NCBI GenBank assembly: GCA_030826945.1
Contig: JAPQLC010000015.1
Coordinates: 1 to 64,000, forward strand
Reading direction: 5' to 3'
DNA: 64,000 nucleotides
Source: Candidatus Thiobius zoothamnicola
Lineage (GTDB): Bacteria; Pseudomonadota; Gammaproteobacteria; Chromatiales; Chromatiaceae
The translations under genes and the position numbers were made by a program. Below are positions 38,084-47,531 of this stretch, in pieces; position 1 is the first letter of the stretch, and each line of letters begins with the position of its first letter. A model generated the notes under the pieces. That model did no database searches, was not told where the DNA came from, and was given only the letters and a program-made list of their open reading frames with translations.

Positions 38084-39012
38084 TGACTGGATGGCTCCAA
38101 AGTTTGTACCAGAATGCGCCAGGTCAGATCGTTGAAATCCATGCCGACCGCTGCCGCCGCCATTGGTACCAAGCTGTGGCTGGTCATACCGGGTACGGTG
38201 TTGACCTCAATCAACCAGGGTTGGCCGTTTGCGTCGTACATCAGGTCAACCCGGCCCCAGCCGCTTGCGCCGACTGCTTCAAAGGCGCGCAGGCTGAGTG
38301 TTTGCAACGTCTGTTCGGTGATCGCATCCAGGCCGCATGGCAACAGATACTGGGTGTCATCGGACTGATATTTGGCGGCATAGTCATAAAATTGATGGGA
38401 TGTTTGCAGACGAATCAGTGGTAGTGCCTGTTCGCCCAGAATGGAGGCTGTGTACTCATCACCTGCAATCCATTGTTCGGCGATGACATGGCTGTTGCAC
38501 GATCTGGCTTCAAGCCAGGCATCGCGTAATTGGCTGGCGTTTTCAACGCGCGCCACACCGATGCTGGAGCCTTCCAACGCGGCTTTGACCATCAACGGAA
38601 AACCCAGTTCAGCGGCATCGGCCAGTTGATCCTCTGTTTCGATCAGTACAAAGCGCGGGGTTGGCAGGCCTAAGCCCAGCCAGACCAGTTTGGTACGGTA
38701 TTTGTCCATCGCAATCGCCGAACCAAGCAGGTTGGAACCCGTCGCCGGTAATTGTAGTAAATCCAGCACGCCTTGCAGCAGACCATCTTCGCCGCCACGA
38801 CCATGCACCACATTGAACACCCGGTCGAAGCCCTGTAATTGATTCATCAGATCATGGTTCATGTCTACCGGGTGCGCATCCACGCCGGATTGGCGCAGAC
38901 TGTCCAGCACTGCCTGACCGCTGTGCAAAGAAACTTCGCGCTCGTTGGCCCAACCTCCCATCAGCACCGCCACTTTGCCAAAGTCACTCGCTTGAATGGT
39001 GCGTTCAGTCAT
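38080..39012 (-). CDS. ddl: D-alanine--D-alanine ligase
   Basis: ATP-grasp enzyme joining two D-Ala for the cell-wall pentapeptide. 310 residues. Motifs: VLMGGWANEREVSLHSG, VFNVVHGRGGEDG, LMVKAALEGSSIGV, WGRVDLMYD and EVNTVPGMTSHSLVPMAA. It is a B-type ligase by length and position. Four-base overlaps with murB and ftsQ. Confidence 0.96.
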   Translation of the reverse strand: MTERTIQASDFGKVAVLMGGWANEREVSLHSGQAVLDSLRQSGVDAHPVDMNHDLMNQLQGFDRVFNVVHGRGGEDGLLQGVLDLLQLPATGSNLLGSAIAMDKYRTKLVWLGLGLPTPRFVLIETEDQLADAAELGFPLMVKAALEGSSIGVARVENASQLRDAWLEARSCNSHVIAEQWIAGDEYTASILGEQALPLIRLQTSHQFYDYAAKYQSDDTQYLLPCGLDAITEQTLQTLSLRAFEAVGASGWGRVDLMYDANGQPWLIEVNTVPGMTSHSLVPMAAAAVGMDFNDLTWRILVQTLEPSSQ

Positions 39013-39884
39013 CTGGTCTCTCCTATGATACAGACCTCGGTTTGCAGCCGTATGCCCTGTTGGCGTTCGACTTCAGCCTGCAGGTGTTCAATTAATCGTT
39101 CAATATCCAGTGCGCTTGCTTCATCTGCGTTGATGATGAAGTTGGCATGCTTGGGTGATACTTCGGCCCCGCCGATCCGGCAGCCTTTCAAGCCGCTTGC
39201 TTCAATCAGACGTGCGGCGTGGTCGCCAGGTGGATTTTTGAAGGTGGAGCCGCCGCTGGGTTTGCCGGTTGGTTGGCTGATTGAGCGCTTTTCCAACAAA
39301 GCGCGAATGGCTTCCTGTTCTTGCGCAGCATTACTTGGGGTCAGATCCAAGATGCAGCCGATAAAGCTTTCATCCGCTGGGCCACTGACTTGCCGGTATG
39401 CAATGTGATACTCGGATGGCGTCCGTCGGTGTAATCGTCCGGCGCGGTCCAGCGTGGTGACCTGGCGCACGATTTGCCAGGTTTCGCCGCCGAATGCGCC
39501 CGCATTCATCGCCAATGCGCCGCCCATAGTACCTGGAATCCCGGCTAAAAAACCGGCGCCGCCCAGTCCGGCACGCGCGCAGCTCCGGGCGACTTTGGCA
39601 CAAGCCGCGCCTGCGCCCACATACGCTTTGGTTTCAATTAACTGGATTTCAGCCAAACGGCCTTGCATGGCGATCACTGTGCCGTTGAAGCCGCCATCGC
39701 GCACCAATAAATTACTGCCCAGTCCGAGCCATAGAATGGGTTCATTCTTTGGCAGACCCGCAATGAAGGCCGCCAAATCGTCCGCATCGACGGGTTGATA
39801 AAATTGTCGGGCCGGGCCGCCGACCCGCCAACTGGTGTGCTTGGCCATCGGCTCGTCATAGCTGATATTGCCGCGCAGGTTCAT
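39009..39884 (-). CDS. murB: UDP-N-acetylenolpyruvoylglucosamine reductase
   Basis: FAD enzyme that completes UDP-MurNAc. 291 residues, the short (type II) MurB form. HTSWRVGGPARQF and ILWLGLGSNLLVRDGG bind FAD; GIPGTMGGALAMNAGAFGGE is the core motif, and PSGGSTFKNPPGDHAARLIE contains the catalytic Ser. ATGA overlaps at both ends. Confidence 0.95.
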   Translation of the reverse strand: MNLRGNISYDEPMAKHTSWRVGGPARQFYQPVDADDLAAFIAGLPKNEPILWLGLGSNLLVRDGGFNGTVIAMQGRLAEIQLIETKAYVGAGAACAKVARSCARAGLGGAGFLAGIPGTMGGALAMNAGAFGGETWQIVRQVTTLDRAGRLHRRTPSEYHIAYRQVSGPADESFIGCILDLTPSNAAQEQEAIRALLEKRSISQPTGKPSGGSTFKNPPGDHAARLIEASGLKGCRIGGAEVSPKHANFIINADEASALDIERLIEHLQAEVERQQGIRLQTEVCIIGETR

Positions 39885-41302
39885 CTTTGCAACGTCTCTG
39901 GCAATCGTTTGGCGACCGCGCCAATATCGCCTGCGCCCATGGTCAGCACAATGTCGCCCGGTTGTGTCAGTTCGTTCAAGGCATCTGGCAGGTCGGTGAT
40001 TTGATCGATAAAAATCGGATCAACCCGGCCACGCGTGCGAATCGCGCGGCTCAGGGCGCGCCCATCCGCGCCAGCGATGGGTGTTTCACCAGCGGCATAC
40101 ACCTCACACAACGCCAATACATCCGCTTCTGACAAGACTTTGCTGAAATCGTCGAACGCATCGCGCGTACGGGTATAACGGTGTGGTTGGAACGCCAACA
40201 GCAAACGACGATCCGGCCAACTGGCGCGGACTGCACTCAGGGTCGCAGCCAGTTCACGCGGGTGATGACCATAATCATCAATCAAAGTTAGCATCTGTCC
40301 GTCGCGTTCGCAGTGGCGTATTTCAAAACGTCGCCCGATGCCCTGGAATTGGCTTAAGGTTTGTTGGATGACTTCAATGGACACGCCTAATTCCAGCGCT
40401 ACGCTGATGGCGGCCAGGGCGTTCAGGATATTGTGTTCACCAGGTAACGACAGCTCGACGTTGAAGGACTCGTGCATCGGGGTTGTTACGCGGAATTTGC
40501 TGCGTCCTGCTTGCTGATGACAGGCGGATGCGCGTACATCAGCATCTGCACTGAAACCATAAGTGGTGACACGCCGGGTCACTTCCGGCAACAGGCTGCG
40601 CACATTCGCATCATCCAGGCATAGCACCGCCATACCGTAGAAGGGTAGGTGGTGTAAAAATTCGAGGAAGGCGGCGCGCAGGCGGGCGAATTCGCCGCCA
40701 TAGGTGATCATGTGGTCTTCATCCACATTGGTCACCACTGCCAGCATGGGTTGCAGATACAAGAAAGAGGCATCACTTTCATCGGCTTCGGCGACCAGCA
40801 CTTTGCCCTCACCCAGGTGCGCATGATTGCCTGCCGCGTTCAAGCGACCGCCGATCACATAAGTCGGATCCAGGCCGCCATCGATTAACAGGCTGGCGAT
40901 CAGACTGGTGGTGGTGGTTTTGCCGTGCGTGCCAGCGACCGCGATGCCATAGCGGAAGCGCATGATCTCGGCGAGCATTTCGGCGCGCGGCACCACCGGA
41001 ACCCGCGCTTCGCGCGCGGCGACCACTTCCGGATTGTCTTGCGCCACCGCGCTGGAGATGATCACCGCATCGGCCTGCGCAATGTGTTCGGCGGCATGGC
41101 CGATATGAATCGTCGCGCCCTGTTCGCGTAAGCGTTGGATCGGCGCATTTGCGCGCAAATCGGAACCACTGATGCGGTAGCCCAGATTCAACATCACTTG
41201 CGCAATGCCGTTCATGCCAGCACCGCCAATGCCAACAAAATGCAATTGGCGCATCCGCCCCATCGCCTCGGCAGCATAGCGTGGATTGTATGGATTATTC
41301 AT
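39881..41302 (-). CDS. murC: UDP-N-acetylmuramate--L-alanine ligase
   Basis: Adds L-alanine to UDP-MurNAc. About 473 residues from ATG 41302, which overlaps the murG stop (ATGA) and is preferred over the frame's first codon at 41320. Motifs: HFVGIGGAGMNGIA, GTHGKTTTTSLIA (ATP loop), EADESDASFL, and DDYGHHPRELAATL in the C-terminal domain. Cytoplasmic. Confidence 0.96.
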   Translation of the reverse strand: MNNPYNPRYAAEAMGRMRQLHFVGIGGAGMNGIAQVMLNLGYRISGSDLRANAPIQRLREQGATIHIGHAAEHIAQADAVIISSAVAQDNPEVVAAREARVPVVPRAEMLAEIMRFRYGIAVAGTHGKTTTTSLIASLLIDGGLDPTYVIGGRLNAAGNHAHLGEGKVLVAEADESDASFLYLQPMLAVVTNVDEDHMITYGGEFARLRAAFLEFLHHLPFYGMAVLCLDDANVRSLLPEVTRRVTTYGFSADADVRASACHQQAGRSKFRVTTPMHESFNVELSLPGEHNILNALAAISVALELGVSIEVIQQTLSQFQGIGRRFEIRHCERDGQMLTLIDDYGHHPRELAATLSAVRASWPDRRLLLAFQPHRYTRTRDAFDDFSKVLSEADVLALCEVYAAGETPIAGADGRALSRAIRTRGRVDPIFIDQITDLPDALNELTQPGDIVLTMGAGDIGAVAKRLPETLQR

Positions 41303-42378
41303 GCCGCGACCTCCAGACAAATTGACGCAACGCGACGCGCTGAGCCGGGTATCGCGAGTTCACGTGCTTTGGTCGCCAGCTGTTGTAATTGCGCGCGATC
41401 TGCGCTGAGTTCGCGAATCAGCCCAGCCAATCGATCCGGCGTTAATGCGTTTTGTGCGACCAGACGTGCTGCGTTGGCATCGGCCAGATAAGCACCATTG
41501 CGTGTCTGGTGATCATCCACCGCAAACGGGAAAGGCACCAGAATCGCGGCGGCCCCGGCGGCGGCCAGTTCGGAGACCGTTAAAGCACCGCTGCGGCAAA
41601 TCACCAGATCAGCCTGTTCGTAAGCGCGTGGCATATCGTGAATGAACTCCAGCACTTGCGCTTCAACGCCAGTCTGTTGATAGACTGATTCAGTCGCGTC
41701 GGTTTTGCCGCGCCCGGCTTGGTGGCGGACTTTCGGTCTGTGCGCCGGTTCGAGCAAAGCCAGCGCCTGCGGGACGGTTTCGTTCAGCGCTTGCGCACCT
41801 TGTGAACCGCCGATAATTAATAAGTTGATGGGTTGTGTTGGATCGCGTCCGGCTAGGCGTTCTTGTGGCTCAGGCAGAGCCGCGATTTCAGCGCGCACTG
41901 GATTGCCGACCGCCTCGGCCTGATAACGGGCGGCGAAGCTGTGTGGAAAAGCCTGCAAAACACGGGTTGCCAAACGCGCCAGATAGCGGTTAGTCAAGCC
42001 GGGTAGGGCGTTTTGTTCGTGGATCACCAAAGGGATGCCCAGCCAGCGCGCCATCAAGCCGCCCGGACCGGCGGCGAAACCGCCCATGCCCAGTGCCAGT
42101 TGGGGTTTGCGTTGTTTGAGCACTGAGCGCGCCTGCCAAAGCGCGCGCAGCAAACGGTATGGTGCCAGCAACAAGGTCAGCTTGTTTTGGCCGCGCAGAC
42201 GGAATGCATCAATGGTGTCGATAATGAAATCATGTTGCGGCACCAGGCGCGATTCGAAACTGTCTGGCGAACCCAGCCAGGTCACATCATGCCCTTGTTC
42301 GCGTAATGCCTGTGCGACCGCCAGGGCTGGAAACACATGACCGCCAGTGCCGCCCGCCATCACGATAATTTTTTTCAT
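41299..42378 (-). CDS. murG: UDP-GlcNAc:lipid I GlcNAc transferase (MurG)
   Basis: GT-B glycosyltransferase at the inner face of the membrane that turns lipid I into lipid II. 359 residues. The glycine-rich loops MAGGTGGHVFPALA and GMGGFAAGPGG, IIGGSQGAQALNE, and CRSGALTVSELAAAGAAAILVP are the family marks. ATGA overlaps with ftsW and murC. Confidence 0.97.
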   Translation of the reverse strand: MKKIIVMAGGTGGHVFPALAVAQALREQGHDVTWLGSPDSFESRLVPQHDFIIDTIDAFRLRGQNKLTLLLAPYRLLRALWQARSVLKQRKPQLALGMGGFAAGPGGLMARWLGIPLVIHEQNALPGLTNRYLARLATRVLQAFPHSFAARYQAEAVGNPVRAEIAALPEPQERLAGRDPTQPINLLIIGGSQGAQALNETVPQALALLEPAHRPKVRHQAGRGKTDATESVYQQTGVEAQVLEFIHDMPRAYEQADLVICRSGALTVSELAAAGAAAILVPFPFAVDDHQTRNGAYLADANAARLVAQNALTPDRLAGLIRELSADRAQLQQLATKARELAIPGSARRVASICLEVAA

Positions 42379-43553
42379 CGGCGTTTTTTCCGCTTGTTGT
42401 GGGTTGAAGCGCTGTTCTCCTGATGCAGGCGCAACAGCATGGCGATGGCGATGATACTGACGATCAGGCTGTTGTTGCCATAGCTGAGAAAGGGCAGGGG
42501 AAAGCCTTTGGTTGGCAGCAGTCCCATATTGACGCCAATATTCATAAAAGCTTGCAAGCCAAGCCAGATGCCCAGGCCGTAGGCGACCAAAGAGGCGTAT
42601 ACCTCATGGCGCCGTCTGGCGTCAGCACCAATCAGGAAGGCGCGCCAGATAATCAGGCTGAACAGCCCGATCACCACCAAAGTGCCGAGCAAGCCGAATT
42701 CTTCGCCGATCACCGCCATGACGAAATCGGTATGCGCCTCCGGCAGATAGGATTGCTTCTGAATGCCGTTGCCCAGGCCGACACCGGTCCACTCACCACG
42801 GCCAAACGCAATCAATGCGTTGCTCAGTTGATAATCCGTGCCTTGTGGATCGTTCCAGGGATTGGTGAAGCTGGTGATGCGTTGCATGCGATAAGGTGAC
42901 AGCACGATCATGGCGGCGAGCGTGCCGACGGTCGTGACGAATAACACCAACAACCAACGCAATGAAGCACCAGCCAGCAGCAACAGCAAAAAAGTGATGA
43001 TCAATAATAATGCGATCGCGCCGAAATCCGGTTGCAGGAGCAGCAATATGCAAGGTGCCAATAACATCGCCAGCGGCTTTACGAAGCCCCATAAACTGAA
43101 CGCGATTTCATCCTGGCGGCGCATCAGATAACCGGCCAGGTACAGCACCACAAACAGTTTCATCAATTCGCCGCCCTGAATGGTAAACCCGGCGATTTGA
43201 ATCCAGCGTTGCGCGCCATTGGCGCTATAGCCCAAGCCTGGGACGTAGACCAAGCCGAGCAGGATCAGCCCGGCGACATAGAGCCAGAGGCTGCTTTTAT
43301 ACCACCAGGTGGATGGCGTACGGTAAATCGCCAGAGCAGCGACGATGCCAATCGCCAACGCCAGCAAATGACGTTGCAGGTAAGGAATGCCATTGCTCAA
43401 ATGCATCGAACTGGATGCCACCATAATGATGCCGAATCCAACCAGTGTCAGACTGGCGGCGAATAGCGTTTGATCCCAGTCTCCCGGGTTGGTTGATGCG
43501 GCTTGGCGTTTGACCAATGCTTTGTTCTGGGTTTTGTGTGATGCTGCCGTCAT
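42375..43553 (-). CDS. ftsW: peptidoglycan glycosyltransferase FtsW
   Basis: SEDS-family polymerase that elongates septal peptidoglycan with FtsI. 392 residues, about ten membrane helices. Motifs: QPDFGAIALLLIITF, NPWNDPQGTDYQLSNALIAF, LPEAHTDFVMAVIGEEFG and LPLPFLSYG-like ending (FPLPFLSYGNNSLI). It overlaps murD and murG by four bases each. Confidence 0.96.
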   Translation of the reverse strand: MTAASHKTQNKALVKRQAASTNPGDWDQTLFAASLTLVGFGIIMVASSSMHLSNGIPYLQRHLLALAIGIVAALAIYRTPSTWWYKSSLWLYVAGLILLGLVYVPGLGYSANGAQRWIQIAGFTIQGGELMKLFVVLYLAGYLMRRQDEIAFSLWGFVKPLAMLLAPCILLLLQPDFGAIALLLIITFLLLLLAGASLRWLLVLFVTTVGTLAAMIVLSPYRMQRITSFTNPWNDPQGTDYQLSNALIAFGRGEWTGVGLGNGIQKQSYLPEAHTDFVMAVIGEEFGLLGTLVVIGLFSLIIWRAFLIGADARRRHEVYASLVAYGLGIWLGLQAFMNIGVNMGLLPTKGFPLPFLSYGNNSLIVSIIAIAMLLRLHQENSASTHNKRKKRR

Positions 43554-44914
43554 ACTGCCGCCTTTTCCGTCCGTTGCTGAACCAGACGGGTGAATTGATT
43601 GCCGCGATCCCGATAGTTTTGAAAGTGATCAAAACTGGCGCAAGCCGGCGAAAGCAGCACATGATCGCCCGGTAGGGCCATTTTCGCGGCCTGGTCAATG
43701 GCTTCGGCCAAGCTGTTGGCCTGGCTGGTTTGGCATTCACTCGGCACATGCGGCGCGATTTGCGGCGTATCCTGACCGAACAACACCACGCCACGCGCGC
43801 ATTTGCGCAACACCTCGGTCAATGGGGTGAAATCACCGTCCTTGCAAATGCCCCCTAAAATGACCACTGCCCGGTTGGCATGATCCGGTTGATGCATTCC
43901 CAACAGCGCCGCCGCCGTTGCACCGACATTGGTGGCTTTGCTGTCGTTGTACCAACGCACTCCGTCGATCCCGGCAACGAACCGGGTGCGGTGCGGCAAA
44001 CCGGGGAAGGTGCGCAAGATTGCTAACATGGCCGATTCATCACAACCGATGGCCGCGCCAATCGCCAGACTGGCGAGCGCGTTCGCCTGATTGTGCTTAC
44101 CCGGCATCAATAACTGATTGACCGGCAGCAGGTTGCGCTGGCCATGCGCCAGCCATTCGGCATTGTTGCATTGACGGATACCAAAGGTTCTGGCATCGCG
44201 TGGTTCATTCAAGGTGAAAAAACGGGCATCGTCCGAACCGGACATCGCCATCACCCGTGCATCATCCAGATTGTAAAGACCCAACCTGGCGCTTTTTAGC
44301 ACAGCCGATTTCACCGCCGCATAAGCTTGCAGACTGGAGTAGCGATCCATGTGATCGGCTGAAATATTCAATACGGTTGCTACCTCGGCGCTGAGTGAAC
44401 AGGTGGTTTCGAGTTGGAAACTGGATAACTCCAGGACATAAAGCTCAACCGCATCATCCAGTAAATCCAACGCCGGAGTGCCCAGATTGCCGCCCACGCC
44501 AACCCGGATACCGCTGGCTTTCGCCATGTCGCCAACCAAAGTCGTTACGGTGCTTTTGCCGTTTGAACCAGTGATTGCCACGATGGGCGCATTCGCTGCC
44601 TGAACGAATAACTCAATATCGCCTAATACCGGGACGCCACGTTGTATTGCCGCCTGTATTTCAGGCGTACTGAGTGGCACGCCGGGGCTGACGATCAAAC
44701 GGTCTGCCTGACTGAATACCTGCGCATCAAAACCACCCAAAAAAATGGCGACATTCGGATGCTCATCACGCAACTGAACCAAACCGGGTGGTTGCTTGCG
44801 TGAATCCGTTACCGCCACCTGCTCGCCCAGTGCCAGTAAATGGCGCGCAACGGATAAGCCAGTTACGCCGAGGCCGACGATCAGGTTGTGTTTTTGTGGG
44901 TTGGTTTGGTTCAT
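43550..44914 (-). CDS. murD: UDP-MurNAc-L-alanine--D-glutamate ligase
   Basis: Adds D-glutamate to the muropeptide precursor. 454 residues. Motifs: IVGLGVTGLSVARHL, ITGSNGKSTVTTLVGD (ATP), ELSSFQLETT, NDSKATNVGATAAAL, SPACASFDHFQNYRDRG. It is normally coupled to mraY upstream; here a 1.5 kb insertion separates them, so murD-lpxC may need readthrough or its own promoter. Confidence 0.97.
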   Translation of the reverse strand: MNQTNPQKHNLIVGLGVTGLSVARHLLALGEQVAVTDSRKQPPGLVQLRDEHPNVAIFLGGFDAQVFSQADRLIVSPGVPLSTPEIQAAIQRGVPVLGDIELFVQAANAPIVAITGSNGKSTVTTLVGDMAKASGIRVGVGGNLGTPALDLLDDAVELYVLELSSFQLETTCSLSAEVATVLNISADHMDRYSSLQAYAAVKSAVLKSARLGLYNLDDARVMAMSGSDDARFFTLNEPRDARTFGIRQCNNAEWLAHGQRNLLPVNQLLMPGKHNQANALASLAIGAAIGCDESAMLAILRTFPGLPHRTRFVAGIDGVRWYNDSKATNVGATAAALLGMHQPDHANRAVVILGGICKDGDFTPLTEVLRKCARGVVLFGQDTPQIAPHVPSECQTSQANSLAEAIDQAAKMALPGDHVLLSPACASFDHFQNYRDRGNQFTRLVQQRTEKAAV

Positions 44915-44941
44915 TAAGCGGCGAAATTTTATTGTTAAATT

Positions 44942-44968
44942 GCGTCATTCCCACGCAGGCTGGAATCT
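44942..44968. repeat. intergenic repeat half, left flank of the insertion in the division cluster
   Basis: CGTCATTCCCACGCAGGC then TGGAATC. It resembles the dispersed repeat CGTCATTCCCGCGCAGGCGGGAATC found between genes in several proteobacteria. A matching copy in inverse orientation lies at 46049-46073 on the other side of the two AT-rich genes. Confidence 0.6.
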
Positions 44969-44992
44969 AAATACAATAAAAGTTGCACTTTG

Positions 44993-45589
44993 TTAGGTTT
45001 TATCTTCATTTGACTTGCTAACTACATGATTGAGTATGTCAGGGACGAAACGTTCACTAAATCCTGCAATAAAGCCCCAAACTATTGCTTTTGCGAAGTC
45101 TTGTGCTTGGTCGGGACTCCAGTTCTTGAGAAATAAAATAAATTCATAGCAGTTGCCATTACCCTGGCAAGAGAATTCTGGAAAAAAGGGACTCTTAATG
45201 ATTTCTCCGGCAAATATTATATATAATATCGTTGCTGATATCGCACCTACTAGCGGAGGAATTGAGGAATATGCAATAAGGTAATTGTTGGAGTTTCTCA
45301 ATAACTCCTCGTATTTGACAATTGGGAATATATTTGATGATGAGTAAATTCTGTTGAGTGCGCTAACAAAAGAACCCAGCACACCAGCCAATATAACAAC
45401 TGGTAAGATTGTAAGTATTGTTTTTCCTGTGAGATCTGAAATTATCAGCGCAATTGCTACAAATATTGTAATAACTAGCGTTGCAATGAAAAGCCATAGA
45501 ACAATGGTTTGATGAACATTAGAATCAATGCTATTTAGCAGTGGTTTTTGTTCCTCACATGTGGTTGAGTTTCTATCTGATTTCGTCAT
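44993..45589 (-). CDS. four-span membrane protein of unknown function
   Basis: 198 residues. Two helix pairs (about 28-52 and 57-77; 104-127 and 165-180). The ending VWGFIAGFSERFVPDIL is a motif I recall in several uncharacterised bacterial membrane proteins. The strongly AT-rich codon use differs from the neighbouring mur genes, indicating later arrival. No signal for a specific role. It interrupts the otherwise continuous mraY-murD order. Confidence 0.6.
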   Translation of the reverse strand: MTKSDRNSTTCEEQKPLLNSIDSNVHQTIVLWLFIATLVITIFVAIALIISDLTGKTILTILPVVILAGVLGSFVSALNRIYSSSNIFPIVKYEELLRNSNNYLIAYSSIPPLVGAISATILYIIFAGEIIKSPFFPEFSCQGNGNCYEFILFLKNWSPDQAQDFAKAIVWGFIAGFSERFVPDILNHVVSKSNEDKT

Positions 45590-45737
45590 GTGATGAATCC
45601 TTTTGCGAATTTCTCAGGGATTTATTCTCTCAGAATATATTTTTCAAGGTTGTCTTCTGGCTTGGAGTGGTATGGGTATCGACTTAACTCAGGAGTGTTT
45701 GCCATTTCTAATAATTCTTTTAGAATATTGATGATCT

Positions 45738-45959
45738 TTATTTTTGGGACTCGCGAAATTCTTTTAATGATTCTTTATCTAACCGGTCTTCCTCTTCTGC
45801 TATTTTTTTAAGGAAGAAGTTATATTCCTTTGGAGGGATGAACACGCCCATAATTTCTCCCGAATGATCAACAACGCCAATATCTTCTTCTATGGGATGC
45901 TCTTCTTTCAACATGGCGAGCAATTGCTCACCAATATCGAATGCCTTGATTTCTCTCAT
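45738..45959 (-). CDS. small antitoxin-like protein, putative
   Basis: 73 residues (MREIKAFDIGEQLLAML..., VVDHSGEIMGVFIPPKEYNFFLKK, acidic coiled tail). The fold and length resemble Phd-like or plasmid antitoxin proteins, but I cannot name a family. A further small frame overlaps its end on the same strand and stops at 45622 (ELLEMANTPELSRYPYHSK then EDNLEKYILRE). That frame has no conventional start, so it could be the end of a degraded partner gene. AT-rich like the neighbouring membrane-protein gene. Confidence 0.5.
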   Translation of the reverse strand: MREIKAFDIGEQLLAMLKEEHPIEEDIGVVDHSGEIMGVFIPPKEYNFFLKKIAEEEDRLDKESLKEFRESQK

Positions 45960-46048
45960 TGTATGATGACCTCATCAAATATTCATATCACTTAGATATT
46001 CCAAATTATGGTTTTCTATTTATAGAAAACCCAGATCCGATTCCTTAT

Positions 46049-46073
46049 GGATTTCTGCCTGCGCGGGAATGAC
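46049..46073. repeat. intergenic repeat half, right flank of the insertion
   Basis: GGATTTCTGCCTGCGCGGG then AATGAC, the reverse complement arrangement of the repeat at 44942-44968. Confidence 0.6.
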
Positions 46074-46097
46074 CACAAGGTCGCCTTTATGTGCAGT

Positions 46098-46367
46098 TCA
46101 ATCACAGGATGTATCACTAGACCATCGCTTCAATTTGGGTATGCTCCGTGTTAAAAACCAAGCGATCCATCTTGGTGTACCCTTTTCATGCATTTTCTGG
46201 ATGCAAAAATCCTGCATTTCTTTGGCGGTCGTGCAGTTATCAAGAAAAGCGCCATCCTGATAGCAAAAGCTGCAATATTCCGTGCTTTTACTGCCGTCGA
46301 AGTGTGTTCCGCCATTTTGTGGATCTTTTTTCATGGGCATTCCACAACTTTGACAAAATTTATTCAT
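46098..46367 (-). CDS. putative zinc-ribbon domain protein
   Basis: 89 residues. N-terminal CQSCGMPMKK and CSFCYQDGAF give two CxxC pairs of the zinc-ribbon family PF12674, often annotated as a putative zinc ribbon domain. TTAKEMQDFCIQKMHE and WIAWFL continue the family pattern. Role unknown, possibly transcriptional. It lies between the insertion and mraY on the same strand as the division cluster. Confidence 0.75.
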   Translation of the reverse strand: MNKFCQSCGMPMKKDPQNGGTHFDGSKSTEYCSFCYQDGAFLDNCTTAKEMQDFCIQKMHEKGTPRWIAWFLTRSIPKLKRWSSDTSCD

Positions 46368-46448
46368 GTCGTTTGTCGCCTTAAAATCTATTTTTCATGC
46401 TACCGCATGGTTGCGTATCGATTGGGAATGAGCGGGATTGTTTCTCTT

Positions 46449-47531
46449 TTATCTCACCTTCAGACTCGCCAGTCCAATCAACACCAGCACCACGGTGATA
46501 ATCCAAAAACGTACGATCACACGCGGTTCAGGCCAGCCTTTGAGTTCAAAATGATGATGCAGCGGAGCCATGCGGAAGATCCGTTTGCCGGTCAGTTTGA
46601 ACGAACCGACTTGCAGCATCACTGAAACGGTTTCCATGACGAACACGCCGCCCATGATGAACAGCGCGATTTCCTGCCGCACCGCAAGCGCGATCACGCC
46701 GAGCGCCGCGCCGAGACCGAGCGCGCCGACATCGCCCATGAAGACTTGCGCCGGGTAGGCGTTGAACCACAGAAAACCCAGTCCGGCTCCTGCCAAGGCG
46801 GCGCACAGCACCGCCAGTTCGCCCACACCGGGCAGGTGGGGGATGAGCAAGTAGTTGGCGATATGCACATGGCCGGATGCGTAGGCAAATACGGCGAGCG
46901 CGCCTGCGACCATCACCGTTGGCATAACCGCCAGTCCGTCCAGTCCGTCGGTTAAATTGACGGCATTGGATGAGCCGACCACCACCAGATAGCCGAGCAA
47001 CAAAAACCAGGGACCGAGGTCCAGCACCAGATCTTTAAAGAAAGGCACGATCAATTGGGTCTCGGCGGGTTGGCTGGCGGTGCTGTACAGTGCGTACACG
47101 GCGGCTATGCCGAATACGGATTGCCATAGATATTTCCAGCGCGCTGGCAAGCCGCGGGGGTTTTGCAATACCAGCTTTTTATAGTCGTCCCATAAGCCGA
47201 TGGCACCGAATCCGAGGGTGGTCAGCAGGACGATCCAGACATACCGGTTGTTCAGGTCAGCCCATAACAGGGTGGCGACTGTAATGCCCACGAGAATCAG
47301 TGTGCCGCCCATGGTTGGCGTGCCCGCTTTGGAGAAGTGGCTTTCCGGCCCGTCGTCGCGTACGGTCTGGCCGATGTTGTATTGACTGAGGCGGCGGATC
47401 ATTGCCGGGCCGACCAGCAGCGAAATCGCCAGCGCGGTGAGTATTGCCAGAATGACGCGCAAAGTGATGTAACGGAAGACCGCAAAACCGTTATCGTATT
47501 GGGTCAGATAGTCGGCCAGTTCAAATAGCAT
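46449..47531 (-). CDS. mraY: phospho-N-acetylmuramoyl-pentapeptide transferase
   Basis: Makes lipid I by moving phospho-MurNAc-pentapeptide to undecaprenyl phosphate. 360 residues from ATG 47531, which has AAGGAG upstream and overlaps the murF end by 11 bases; the frame's first codon is at 47564. Ten membrane helices. Motifs: [35 protein letters not shown] and [13 protein letters not shown]. Confidence 0.96.
   Translation of the reverse strand: MLFELADYLTQYDNGFAVFRYITLRVILAILTALAISLLVGPAMIRRLSQYNIGQTVRDDGPESHFSKAGTPTMGGTLILVGITVATLLWADLNNRYVWIVLLTTLGFGAIGLWDDYKKLVLQNPRGLPARWKYLWQSVFGIAAVYALYSTASQPAETQLIVPFFKDLVLDLGPWFLLLGYLVVVGSSNAVNLTDGLDGLAVMPTVMVAGALAVFAYASGHVHIANYLLIPHLPGVGELAVLCAALAGAGLGFLWFNAYPAQVFMGDVGALGLGAALGVIALAVRQEIALFIMGGVFVMETVSVMLQVGSFKLTGKRIFRMAPLHHHFELKGWPEPRVIVRFWIITVVLVLIGLASLKVR

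Noticed and set aside
44993-46367. Insertion considered as a complete transposon
   Set aside because: No transposase and no target duplication is visible; only inverted intergenic repeat halves flank part of it.
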